Shown here: positions 9,861 through 18,811 of the stretch, in pieces
How positions within the stretch are numbered: the stretch's first letter is position 1
Layout of the letters: every line of letters starts with the position of its first letter
NCBI GenBank assembly: GCA_000316135.1
Contig: JH994088.1
Location: 1 to 27,548 of the forward strand
DNA from: Trachipleistophora hominis
Lineage: Eukaryota; Microsporidia; Pleistophoridae
Direction of reading: 5' to 3'
Length of the DNA stretch: 27,548 bases
Program-made: the position numbers and the translations under genes
Notes under the pieces: generated by a model
What the model was told of the DNA's origin: nothing
Database searches by the model: none
What the model saw: the letters and a program-made list of their open reading frames with translations, nothing else

Positions 9861-12079
9861 ATGTTGTACCTCAGTGGATCATATGAGTGCTTATGAATTG
9901 GTGATATAATAGAAATGATAAATAAATGTCGTTTAAAACTATCGATGTAGGGTTCACTTTTAAAACATCGCTTTGAACTATGTAGTTCTTTATATTTACT
10001 AAAACACATTTGCGCATTTTCTATTTGAGCTGTCATGACCAAAAACCAAGCTGTCTAATAGTTAACATATCCTCTGAATAGTAGATGATCGAAAAGAATC
10101 AAAGTCATAATAAGCCGTCATGAACAAGTTTAAAAATAGAAATGTACCATTAATTAAAAGACACAATCCCACCGTATTTTTGATCATTGATTTTTGCCAT
10201 GTTTTTAATCGTTAAATTGAAAAATGATATACAAACGCCATAATGATATCCAATGATTAATTAACATCTGATAAAAATATTACATTTGGGATTAATACTG
10301 TGATGTAGATTATTTAGAAAATAATAATTTATTTAGTTAGCGAAATAAGTTTCCTAACCTAGATTATCAATCCCATTTACGTATATCTTGGAACGAAACA
10401 TGTGAGTGCAACTTTAACATACGGATATTGCAGGAGATAAAAACTTGGTTTTGATCATAGTACAATAGTATTACATTATATGCATACACTATTCGGCCTC
10501 GGCTCAGGTTTTTGGGATACCTAATTATAAAAAAACGAAAAAATTTGAAGCATTCTATACTAATTTGGGAATTAGAAAAGAACAAGATTCAAAAAAATTT
10601 GAATTCCAAAGGAAAAGTTAAAATTAAATATAAAATGGTTGTTTAGAAGAATTAATTATTTTAAACATGGTGACAATAGCGTCCTTATTTTAAAAAGTTA
10701 TAAATTACTTCATTTGTACTTTGGACTAATATCGAAAATCATATAATATCTTTTGTATGTTCCCTCTCCGAACATTGCATTTGAAACACTATTTGAGTCC
10801 ATTCACATCAATGCATCTCTTAGAAATCTTTTTTATCGACAGACGAATGAATTTACTATGCCATTGTTTTTTACACTCAAACAATTGATCTATTATTATT
10901 TTTTGACTGCACTCTAAAATGAAACTGGATGCTAAAACTATGTTTTTCGGCGTTCGAGTCAATAAATATAACAAAACTACAAGCGAATAGTTTTTACAAC
11001 ATCGTGAACATAAATAATGATAAATTGCTTTAAATAAGCTCAACATTGGTTAATTGTTTTTTATGCCGTTTTCACCAAGAAAAGTGTTTACGTTAAACAA
11101 ACATTCATTTAATTGATGCTATTTTCAATATAATTATTTTCATTTGATGTTTATATCTTTCTGATTAGCTGTTTGCTCGATTTATGATCGAAATTTTCAC
11201 AAAAGAGGAATTACCTTTTTTGATGGTAGGATTGGAAATAAATACTAGAATGCCGTTTAAAGAGAACTATTTTACGCGTAAACCAATTTTTAATCACAAA
11301 TTATGAACGGCAAAAACAAATAACAAACCATTTTTCGTATATTTTAAGTATAACACGTACGAATGTTTCAAAAAACGTTATTTCTGAAACTATATTAAAT
11401 CATCGAGTTGGTTTCTTGTTTTATGTTTAACTTTACTATGAATATTTTAAAACTTATTTTGATAATTATTTGTGTTTTGATCCTATATCATGGAAAGATA
11501 AAGATTTAGAACTTGAAGAACCAAAAATTTACGTATAGAATAGGTAAAATTTTCTGATACATACCGCTAGAATGGAACAGTTCAAATAACAAAAATTCTT
11601 TGTTATGTGCAGATTTTTACAATAAATCATTAAATTTGGTTGAAACTTGCCTATACTTGGTTTGCAAGCGTATACTGTATCGTTATGATTTTATTATCTA
11701 ATCGGACCATAGATAATAAAGCATATAGAACAATAAAACCATCAATCATCCACACTGAGATACAATACTATTCACTAAATATGAATATTACCAGCAAATT
11801 TGTAATATATTTTGTGAATCGTGCTTTACACTTTTCATAGAGTAATATGACATATATAGACATACCATAATAGAAAAAGTATTCTTGATGTGAAGGCGAA
11901 TAAAATACGATATAAAATTAAAACGCTGTTTTACAACACATAAACCGTTATACGTGATATGTATAGTTATTTATTATAAAACATTGTTGTAACATCGTTA
12001 CCGCTGATGCACCCCTGTTGTACTTCTTATTTGTTTCAGATTTACATTTAAATAAATTTACACCGAAAAACAATAGCCC
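9861..12079. other. AT-rich intergenic region, no gene seen
   Basis: The open frames here are short, low in complexity or begin with TTG, and resemble no protein I know. I see no tRNA, array or clear repeat. The last 80 bases should hold the SPT16 promoter, but no TATA element stands out. Confidence 0.6.
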
Positions 12080-12082
12080 ATG
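12077..12082 (+). promoter_or_regulatory. CCC start-proximal signal directly before the SPT16 ATG
   Basis: CCC at 12077-12079 touches the ATG at 12080. CCC or GGG motifs close to the start codon are described for microsporidian genes. The same signal lies 2 and 4 bases before the starts at 18809 and 17406 in this window, which supports those three start choices. Confidence 0.5.
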
Positions 12083-14557
12083 GTAGATTCACAGCTCAAC
12101 CTGTCACAGTTTGTTCGACGACTCACAAAAATACAAGAATCGATTTCTATGCCACTCCTAATTGTCTTGGGCAAAAAATTGGAGGTAGAGGATTTTGGAC
12201 CGAATAGCGCGCTCTTCATTTACCTTCTCAACTACGAGTTCCCCGAGACGCTGCTTTTGATTACGAAGGACACGTGCTATGCGGTTACGAGCACAAAGAA
12301 AAAGGAAATTCTTGAAAGCATGCGATGTACCAAGCTAAAGGTGTATGAGAGGATGAAGGACGGGAGCAGGGACGATTTTTTAAAAAAAGAGTTGCTTAAG
12401 ATCACGGACAGCGTGCTCATGAGCGATAGGAACAATCTTCAAGGCCATTTTTGTTCTACTTTTATCAACATTTTTAAAGTGTCTGATTTTGAGATGGGCA
12501 GCCTTTTCGTCGATAAAGAGGAGGAGGAAATTGAGTACGTTGAGGGCGCAGCCATGTTTTGCACGTATTTGATGGAGGAAGCGATCAAGATGGTTAAAAA
12601 GGGAGAAGTGTGCATAGAAAGCAAGTTAGAAAGACATTTAGACACGCCTGATAAACCATTCGATCTGAAACTGTCGCAGATCGAATTTTCGTACAACCCG
12701 CGCATCGTGAGAGATCAGGATGCCATAACAATCAGCATCGGCGTGCGCCATCAATCCTACTCTGCAGAAATACAGCGCGTTCTGTTCTACGATGCAGAGA
12801 ATCTCGAGGTATACCGCCTTCGAAACGAAAAATTACGGAACGGAAACTTTGAAAATCTCAAATCTATCGGTCTTTTGCAACGTGAAGGTCTGCGAAGGAA
12901 CGAAAATGGAACGTTCGTGATGAAAACAGATTATGAGAACTATACGATCATTGATGTTGTGAAATGCACTGATGGTAAGTTTGAGGTGCTTACCGATGAC
13001 ATAACATGGAACGATAACGATAAGAAAGACTTTGTTCCTGATGATTTTGTTATAATACGAGAAAAGACCAACATAGAGAAAAAGAGGCTGAGCAGACAGA
13101 AGGCGCTTGAAAAAGAGATTGAAATTAACGAACATCAGAAGGAGCTCATGGACAAGCTTAACGATGAAATGGTGAGGTATTACTCAGATATGGAAACGAC
13201 TGAGCCCGCAGAAACGGCGGACAAGAAATTTATAGCGTATGAGAAGGAGAGCCAGCTCCCAAGGAAGAACAAGCTCGTGGTTGACAGAAGAAATTTTGGC
13301 GTTTTAATACCGATCAACGGTTATATGGTGCCGTTTCATATTGAATACGTCAAGAATTGTAGCCTGAACGGCAACGATCTGAGAATAAACTTTAGAGAGG
13401 GCGAGATCATCAAAAGCATCACTTACAGGAGCAAGGCGGCGAATTCGTTGTACAACGAGATCGGCGATACGCGACGAGAATACGTGGAAAGACGCGAGAC
13501 GAGCAACGTCGGCGAGCAGGGGACACTGTGTGAGATAAAAGGAAGACGGCACATCTTAGGAGACGTTAAGATCAAGACAGAAGTACGTACGCAGAAAAAG
13601 AGCAAGGCAGGCAACTTAGAGCTGCACGAGAACGGTTTTAAGTTCCACGACACGGTCATTTTGTTCAACAACATTGAGCACCTGTTCTACCAACAAGGCG
13701 ATGCTTACATTCTGCACTTTAAACTCACCGTGCCGATCATATTTAACGGAAAGAAGGCGTACAACGTGCAGTTCTACAAGGAGGTGGTGGAGAATATGAG
13801 CATTGATATCATGAAGTTGCATCCCTCGCAGAAGGAACGTCTTGAGGAGGAACAGGAAAAGATACGGCAGGAAATGATCAAGGCTGAGTACGACAATTTC
13901 ATAAAAAACGTGGAGAACAACAGCAACCTGCGGATAGATCGTGTCAGCAAGGACGTGTATTTTGAGGGCGTGCCGTACAGGCAGAATGTCCAGATACGAC
14001 CGAGCAGCACCTGCCTGGTGTACCTGCTTGAGCCGCCGTTTCTTGTCGTAGATTTTGAGAAAATGGAAGTGGCTAATTTTGAGCGTGTCAATTATGTATC
14101 GCGCTCGTTTGATCTCACCTTTATCTTCAAAGATAAGACCTTCATGACGATCACGTCCATCGATTCACGATCCATGGACTACCTACGAGAATTTATCGAC
14201 AGCCGAAATATTTGTTTTATTCAGACAGCGCAGAATATAAACTGGAACAACCTGCTTAAGACTATAAAAGAAGATCCCTTTACGTTCTATAATGATGGTG
14301 GGTGGTCTGCGCTGCAGCCTATAAGAGAAGATGATGACCAGGAAGAATCAAGTGCTAGTACGTTAAGCAGTCCTAGCAGTGTTTCTGAATCAACTATGAG
14401 TGAAACAGAGGGTGAGGATGAGAGCCTTGAAGAGGACGTGGTTGCAGAGGAGGATGACGAAGATATCGTCGATTTAAACGAGATTGATAGCGGGTACGAG
14501 AGTGAGGAGGATGAGGACGAGCCCCCGAATAAAAAGAGGAGAAGATCAAAGATATGA
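12080..14557 (+). CDS. SPT16: FACT complex subunit SPT16 (histone chaperone)
   Basis: FACT (SPT16 with Pob3/SSRP1) loosens and rebuilds nucleosomes in the nucleus during transcription and replication. Domain order over 825 residues: an N-terminal lobe (about 1-140); a shortened aminopeptidase-like 'pita-bread' domain (about 140-245, with the segment YVEGAAMFCTYLMEEAIK); a charged helical segment (about 335-375); a conserved middle block starting near 404 (NFGVLIPINGYMVPFHIEYV); a Pob3/Rtt106-type PH-like domain (about 505 on, NLELHENGFKFHDTVILFNN); and the diagnostic C-terminal block about 720-746 (NINWNNLLKTIKEDPF, then GGWSAL). An acidic tail follows (about 750-815), and the protein ends in a basic PNKKRRRSKI, probably a nuclear signal. 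Fungal and animal SPT16 have about 1,035-1,050 residues, so this one is about 200 shorter, mostly in the aminopeptidase-like part. GC and third-position G/C are clearly higher than in neighbouring genes. The ATG at 12080, with CCC directly before it, is a safe start. Confidence 0.95.
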   Translation: MVDSQLNLSQFVRRLTKIQESISMPLLIVLGKKLEVEDFGPNSALFIYLLNYEFPETLLLITKDTCYAVTSTKKKEILESMRCTKLKVYERMKDGSRDDFLKKELLKITDSVLMSDRNNLQGHFCSTFINIFKVSDFEMGSLFVDKEEEEIEYVEGAAMFCTYLMEEAIKMVKKGEVCIESKLERHLDTPDKPFDLKLSQIEFSYNPRIVRDQDAITISIGVRHQSYSAEIQRVLFYDAENLEVYRLRNEKLRNGNFENLKSIGLLQREGLRRNENGTFVMKTDYENYTIIDVVKCTDGKFEVLTDDITWNDNDKKDFVPDDFVIIREKTNIEKKRLSRQKALEKEIEINEHQKELMDKLNDEMVRYYSDMETTEPAETADKKFIAYEKESQLPRKNKLVVDRRNFGVLIPINGYMVPFHIEYVKNCSLNGNDLRINFREGEIIKSITYRSKAANSLYNEIGDTRREYVERRETSNVGEQGTLCEIKGRRHILGDVKIKTEVRTQKKSKAGNLELHENGFKFHDTVILFNNIEHLFYQQGDAYILHFKLTVPIIFNGKKAYNVQFYKEVVENMSIDIMKLHPSQKERLEEEQEKIRQEMIKAEYDNFIKNVENNSNLRIDRVSKDVYFEGVPYRQNVQIRPSSTCLVYLLEPPFLVVDFEKMEVANFERVNYVSRSFDLTFIFKDKTFMTITSIDSRSMDYLREFIDSRNICFIQTAQNINWNNLLKTIKEDPFTFYNDGGWSALQPIREDDDQEESSASTLSSPSSVSESTMSETEGEDESLEEDVVAEEDDEDIVDLNEIDSGYESEEDEDEPPNKKRRRSKI

Positions 14558-16507
14558 TAAAGTAAATTATAAGTCATTGATTCGTGTCTTTTTCTTTCTC
14601 ATCGCCCGTTTTTAGCAAAAGACTCTTTTATTTATTTACGAACACCTGCCGGACGTGTTCTTACCGGTGAATCAGCACTTATCATGATTTTTCCTATTTT
14701 TAAATCGTAGGGCATCGCTTAAGCACGTTCTATTTGCTGTTGGCTAACGTATTAGGATTTTAATTCCTATGATTCAAATAAAATTGTACTTCATTGCAAT
14801 TTTTCACAATTCTGCAAAGTTTTATTACCGTTTAAAACTGCCGGGCAGGTACGTTTGATAGTTTGCCATGTAACGTTTTTAGAAAATGTTTTATGAACAT
14901 CTTTGTGTAAAAAATTAATCTTTAAGCATATGGATCAACAATTAAAAGTAGTTATTGTATAAAATAGATTAATCTTTTTATTACGATAGTTTAATCAAAC
15001 TGAGAATGCTTAGTAATACCTGTTATAGAATAATTTGTTTATATATTATATTAACATAGCATATATAAACATTGTAACTGTAATAGATGCTTTTTATTAC
15101 CACTTTAATAAAAAATATCTTTTTAACAACGGTAAGAATTGACATCAAGACAACACGCGTTCATTTTTATACGCTTTTTTGCAGTAACCTTTTCCATAAA
15201 AGCATGTTTAATCATTATTCCTTCTCCTCATTACCTCATACATACTTTTCTGCTCTGATAGAATTACCATAACTACCAGCCTTTAGTTACTAATTAATAA
15301 TAATCTTAAATTGTTTTCTGCTCTGATGGTTAGCATTTCTAACCTACATCAACCTTTTATGAATGATACGTAATACAAAAGTTGAGTAATGTCCTATAAT
15401 TACGTATATACACCAATAGTGCCTATAAAATGAATATTTATAATACCAAGGTCAGATAAACCTTCGTTTATGTTGACTGTTATCACCAATTATTTTAATC
15501 TGATACAACCGATAGTTCTTATAATTATTTTCAATGTCATATTTGATAGATGTTCAACGTAAATTATAGAATTGTGCACTAATATTGTATTTTTGCTAAA
15601 ATCACTCAGAAGGATTTTTTGCCACTCCTTCATGTTCTGAATGGATTTAAGGCAAACTTTAAAGTGTTTTGAATACACCAATTCTAAAAATAAACAAAAA
15701 ATTTGAAATGTACGCAGTAACATAATAGAATAGAATTGTTATTTAATTTATTCTTTATAAGGAATTCATCAAAGTATGAAGTACGATACGTGGTTATAAG
15801 TGCTATAACGATGATAAACGACTTTAGAAAGCATGAAAACATCCTAAAAGGAAGTTTAAGATTCACCATAGACCAAATATTAATAATTATGATCGGTCTT
15901 AGTAAATTAGAAGAGTTTCTTGGACTAATTAATGTAATAATTAAAAGTAAAATAAGAAATTGAAAATATGTATTTAACGTTAAATTACGTTTATATGATG
16001 ATTTACAAAAGAAAATGGAGCAGTTGGTGCAAATATATTTTCCTTTTTTCTGGCAATAACGAATCAAATTAGAATAATGTAGCATTTTGGTATCTAAATT
16101 TACCTTTTTTCGGATTTACCCTCAATACCACGCACAAACACTCTTCTGATGATAATTTTTACTTTTTCCTTCCTTAAGAATTCGTTCAATCAAACCATGG
16201 TTTCTTACACATACGAATAGACTCTCGATGCACAACGATCTTTACTTTTTTCCTAAATAAACGTGCATGTGATAAAATGCTATGCATTTTTGTATAACGA
16301 TGAAAATGCTGATAATCCGTTGGAATATTAACTTTCCTTTGTATAATTATAAAATTTGCCGTAGAAATGAAAGGAGTACTACACAAAACATGTTCATAAA
16401 TGTATATTGTACGGTCGTTAAACAATAAATTCGTTTTAGGGTGCTTTAAAGGTTGGAGACAAGAAAAATGTTTCTTCTTGTATACAGCAAGAGTTGCCCA
16501 TCAATTT
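14558..16507. other. Intergenic region, no gene seen
   Basis: The first 170 bases after SPT16 are less AT-rich than the rest and hold a possible hairpin: GAACAC 14640-14645 pairs with GTGTTC 14655-14660 across a 9-base loop. The remainder is AT-rich. Overlapping frames on both strands at 15684-16085 are hydrophobic or begin with TTG, and I do not accept them as genes. Confidence 0.55.
15246..15327 (+). repeat. Pair of 14-bp direct repeats
   Basis: TTTTCTGCTCTGAT occurs at 15246-15259 and exactly again at 15314-15327, 68 bases apart. The downstream flanks are loosely alike (ACTACCAGCC against CTACATCAACC). It may be a remnant of a short duplication. No function is suggested by the sequence. 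Confidence 0.5.
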
Positions 16508-16513
16508 TTTATT
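16508..16513 (-). terminator. AATAAA poly(A)-like signal of uridine kinase
   Basis: TTTATT on the plus strand reads AATAAA on the minus strand, about 30 bases beyond the uridine kinase stop codon. Position and distance fit a poly(A) signal with a short 3' UTR. A chance match in AT-rich DNA cannot be excluded. Confidence 0.4.
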
Positions 16514-16542
16514 TAGAACATTTGTCAAACAACGTAAACCGC

Positions 16543-17406
16543 TTATAAAGGCGAATCGTACAGCGTTAAATCACTGTTACTCTTATTAACACACTCCTTT
16601 GAACAATCAACCACATCAAATTCATTTGTTAATTCGGCGAGGTATAGCGAATTCCCAGTCAAACAATCAGTAATGCATTTGAAGAGCGTTTTGTAGTTGC
16701 TGGTATTGAACGATCCGTGCACCAGATCAATGTTACTTTTGAACACGCTAGAGTGCACCCATCGTGTGGTTGCTGGCCACACCTGTGTGCTAAATTGGAG
16801 CGTTGATTCTAAATAACCACGGTCTCTTTCAAGCACATCCCTGCACACTCTCGTATGCTCCATCCTGTTCTTGCAGATGTTCAGTCTGATCTTGAGTACG
16901 CCAAAATCCGGGTATTCGTTCTCGTTTTCCTTATAGCCTTCTTTTGAGGAATCGTAGGAATCGAAGGCATTTGTATCAAAAACTATTCTGTTAAAAAGAT
17001 TCAGAGCGTATATTCCCTCAATTATCAGCACTTCGGGAGAGTTATTGCGCACCATTATTGGGCCTGTCGATTTTCGGCTTACGAACGAGTATTGATATGT
17101 CGGTATGAATTCATCTCCATCATGGATTGAACGCAGCACACCGTGTATTTTATCCCAATCAACTGAGCTTGGATTATCAAAGTCGTATTTCGTCACATCC
17201 GTGTCGGTAAACGATTTGTAATAGCTGTCCATGTGGAGTAGAAATGTTGGCATGTGCTCCTTCAAAGACGCGTATAGGTTATTCGCGAAGGTTGTCTTTC
17301 CGGATGTACTTGCACCATGTATGGCTATTACCTTTATTCGGTTGTTCAACCGGCGTTTTACCATAGCAATTACCTCGTTTGTTGCCGCATTTTTTTTCTC
17401 TTTCAT
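16543..17406 (-). CDS. Uridine kinase (uridine/cytidine phosphorylation, pyrimidine salvage)
   Basis: Uridine kinase transfers phosphate from ATP to uridine or cytidine, giving UMP or CMP in the cytosol. In 287 residues I see the Walker A loop GASTSGKTT (31-39), the DSYYK segment (60-64) that follows the second strand in this family, and YDFDNPSSVDWD (74-85), matching the conserved DFDxPxxxD nucleoside-binding region. IIEGIYAL (128-135) is the Walker B-like strand. RVCRDVLERDRG (186-197) is the arginine-rich lid. A segment of about 20 residues rich in Asp, Ser, Glu and Asn (about 144-167), placed before the strand leading to the lid, looks like an insertion relative to usual uridine kinases. 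There is no uracil phosphoribosyltransferase domain. The start at 17406 is supported by CCCC four bases upstream on this strand. A related P-loop kinase such as phosphoribulokinase is possible but less likely. Confidence 0.88.
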   Translation of the reverse strand: MKEKKNAATNEVIAMVKRRLNNRIKVIAIHGASTSGKTTFANNLYASLKEHMPTFLLHMDSYYKSFTDTDVTKYDFDNPSSVDWDKIHGVLRSIHDGDEFIPTYQYSFVSRKSTGPIMVRNNSPEVLIIEGIYALNLFNRIVFDTNAFDSYDSSKEGYKENENEYPDFGVLKIRLNICKNRMEHTRVCRDVLERDRGYLESTLQFSTQVWPATTRWVHSSVFKSNIDLVHGSFNTSNYKTLFKCITDCLTGNSLYLAELTNEFDVVDCSKECVNKSNSDLTLYDSPL

Positions 17407-17414
17407 ATATGGGG
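17404..17414 (-). promoter_or_regulatory. CCCC start-proximal signal before the uridine kinase ATG
   Basis: GGGG at 17411-17414 on the plus strand reads CCCC on the coding strand, four bases before the ATG (17404-17406). It is the same kind of signal as before SPT16 and the 18809 gene. Confidence 0.5.
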
Positions 17415-18803
17415 CTAATAAAAATACATCCGGCCTTAATAAAACGTTGTTCGTTTGTTTTTTTTATTTGATTGTTTTAAGAAGGAAGAATTTATTTGAT
17501 AAGTTCTTGGGCACCAAAACATGTTAACTTTGTTTTATGGACCAATAATTTATTAATTTATCGAACAATTTTTAATATAAGTGACCCGTTATGGAATTGA
17601 CGAGGGAATTTTGTTTATTCCTAAAAAATTTTAAATGGTGGTTTAACACAAGATATAAATGCGGGCAAGTTTAAGGAATAACATTAATTAACGGTATGTT
17701 CTTTTATATAGTGTTATATATTAATTAAAGATGACTACTTATGACAGACAAGTCTTGCGATAATTAAACTGGCTTTTAGTAAAAAAACAAACAAGTCATA
17801 CATATAATAAGTAATAATGAAAATGTTTTCAATATATTTGAGGGTTGTGTCATAATTAAATTAAATATGTTGAAATAATTTAATATTAGAAATAAATTAA
17901 ATGTATCGATCTCTTTATAAACATTTACGTGTTAAAATCGTTATGACTAGTCTATTTAACATTAAATATTCAAAATAAGCGCGTTAAAAAATATTTAGAA
18001 TCGTTGAGACACGTGTGATTTAATAGATGAAGAAGAGACAAGGAACGAATCAATCTAAATGGTGCATAGTAATTATGTATTGGTAATAAGAATGCATTTA
18101 TGATACTTTTGAGTACGTAATGTTACACTCTTTTGCTTTCTTATCAGATAAAAAAATAGTTTCAAATAAATAGAAAATGAATCATACAACGTAAATGTGA
18201 GATAGAATATTTTACAATGGAGAGTGGAGTAATAATATTTTATCTGGATTTACAGTAATTAAGTCTGTTTGTAAATGTCGAGGTACTCAAAATTGACGTA
18301 TACTGAATGAATAAATTAGAAATAAAGTAATTCTAATCCGACATGATAAAGAGCGTGATAATTATGAATGTTATTTTTTACTTTGTTAGTAGAGATTTTT
18401 TTGCTGGTAGATTATATTGTAACATAAAGAAAAACACCAAAATTTAAATTCCTTAATAACGTAAAAAATGATAAGCGGATGAAACACTCTAATAAAGATC
18501 ATAGATTTTATAACAGACATAATAATTATTGTTAAATTTATTTTGGTAGCGTAAAAAAGATAGCAGCATTGTTTTATGGTTCTTACCCCAAATTATTATA
18601 CCGAATTATTCTCTTGTCCCGGTGACATTTATACAACGCTATATTAATTATTATCGTTTGGTTTATTATACTTACAGAAAAATAGAAAATATAATGTTTA
18701 TTTTTTGATTGGTAAAATTTGCTTATCAAAGTGACTATCAAACATTCCGAAACACAATGTGTTTCATCCCATTATTTATATAGCTCACGTTTCAAGGTGA
18801 TTA
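17415..18803. other. AT-rich intergenic region between divergent genes, no gene seen
   Basis: The region separates the minus-strand uridine kinase from the plus-strand HEAT-like gene, so it should hold both promoters. I see no coding frame, RNA gene or clear repeat. The frame of the downstream gene is open back to a TTG at 18719, but this is not needed as a start. Confidence 0.6.
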
Positions 18804-18811
18804 CCCTTATG
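18804..18811 (+). promoter_or_regulatory. CCC start-proximal signal that decides the start at 18809
   Basis: CCC at 18804-18806 lies two bases before the ATG at 18809. It supports this ATG over the open frame that runs 30 codons further upstream without an ATG. Confidence 0.5.

Noticed and set aside
13304..14577. Minus-strand frames opposite SPT16, including a Ser-rich one
   Set aside because: They are antisense shadows. The Ser-rich frame is just the complement of the acidic tail codons.
15684..16085. Overlapping frames on both strands (133 and 75 codons)
   Set aside because: The minus frame is hydrophobic low-complexity sequence of AT-rich DNA, and the plus frame begins with TTG. Neither has start or end signals. 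A decayed gene fragment is possible but unsupported.
18719..18808. TTG start for the HEAT-like gene, 30 codons upstream
   Set aside because: The ATG at 18809 has CCC two bases before it, and the upstream segment is not needed.
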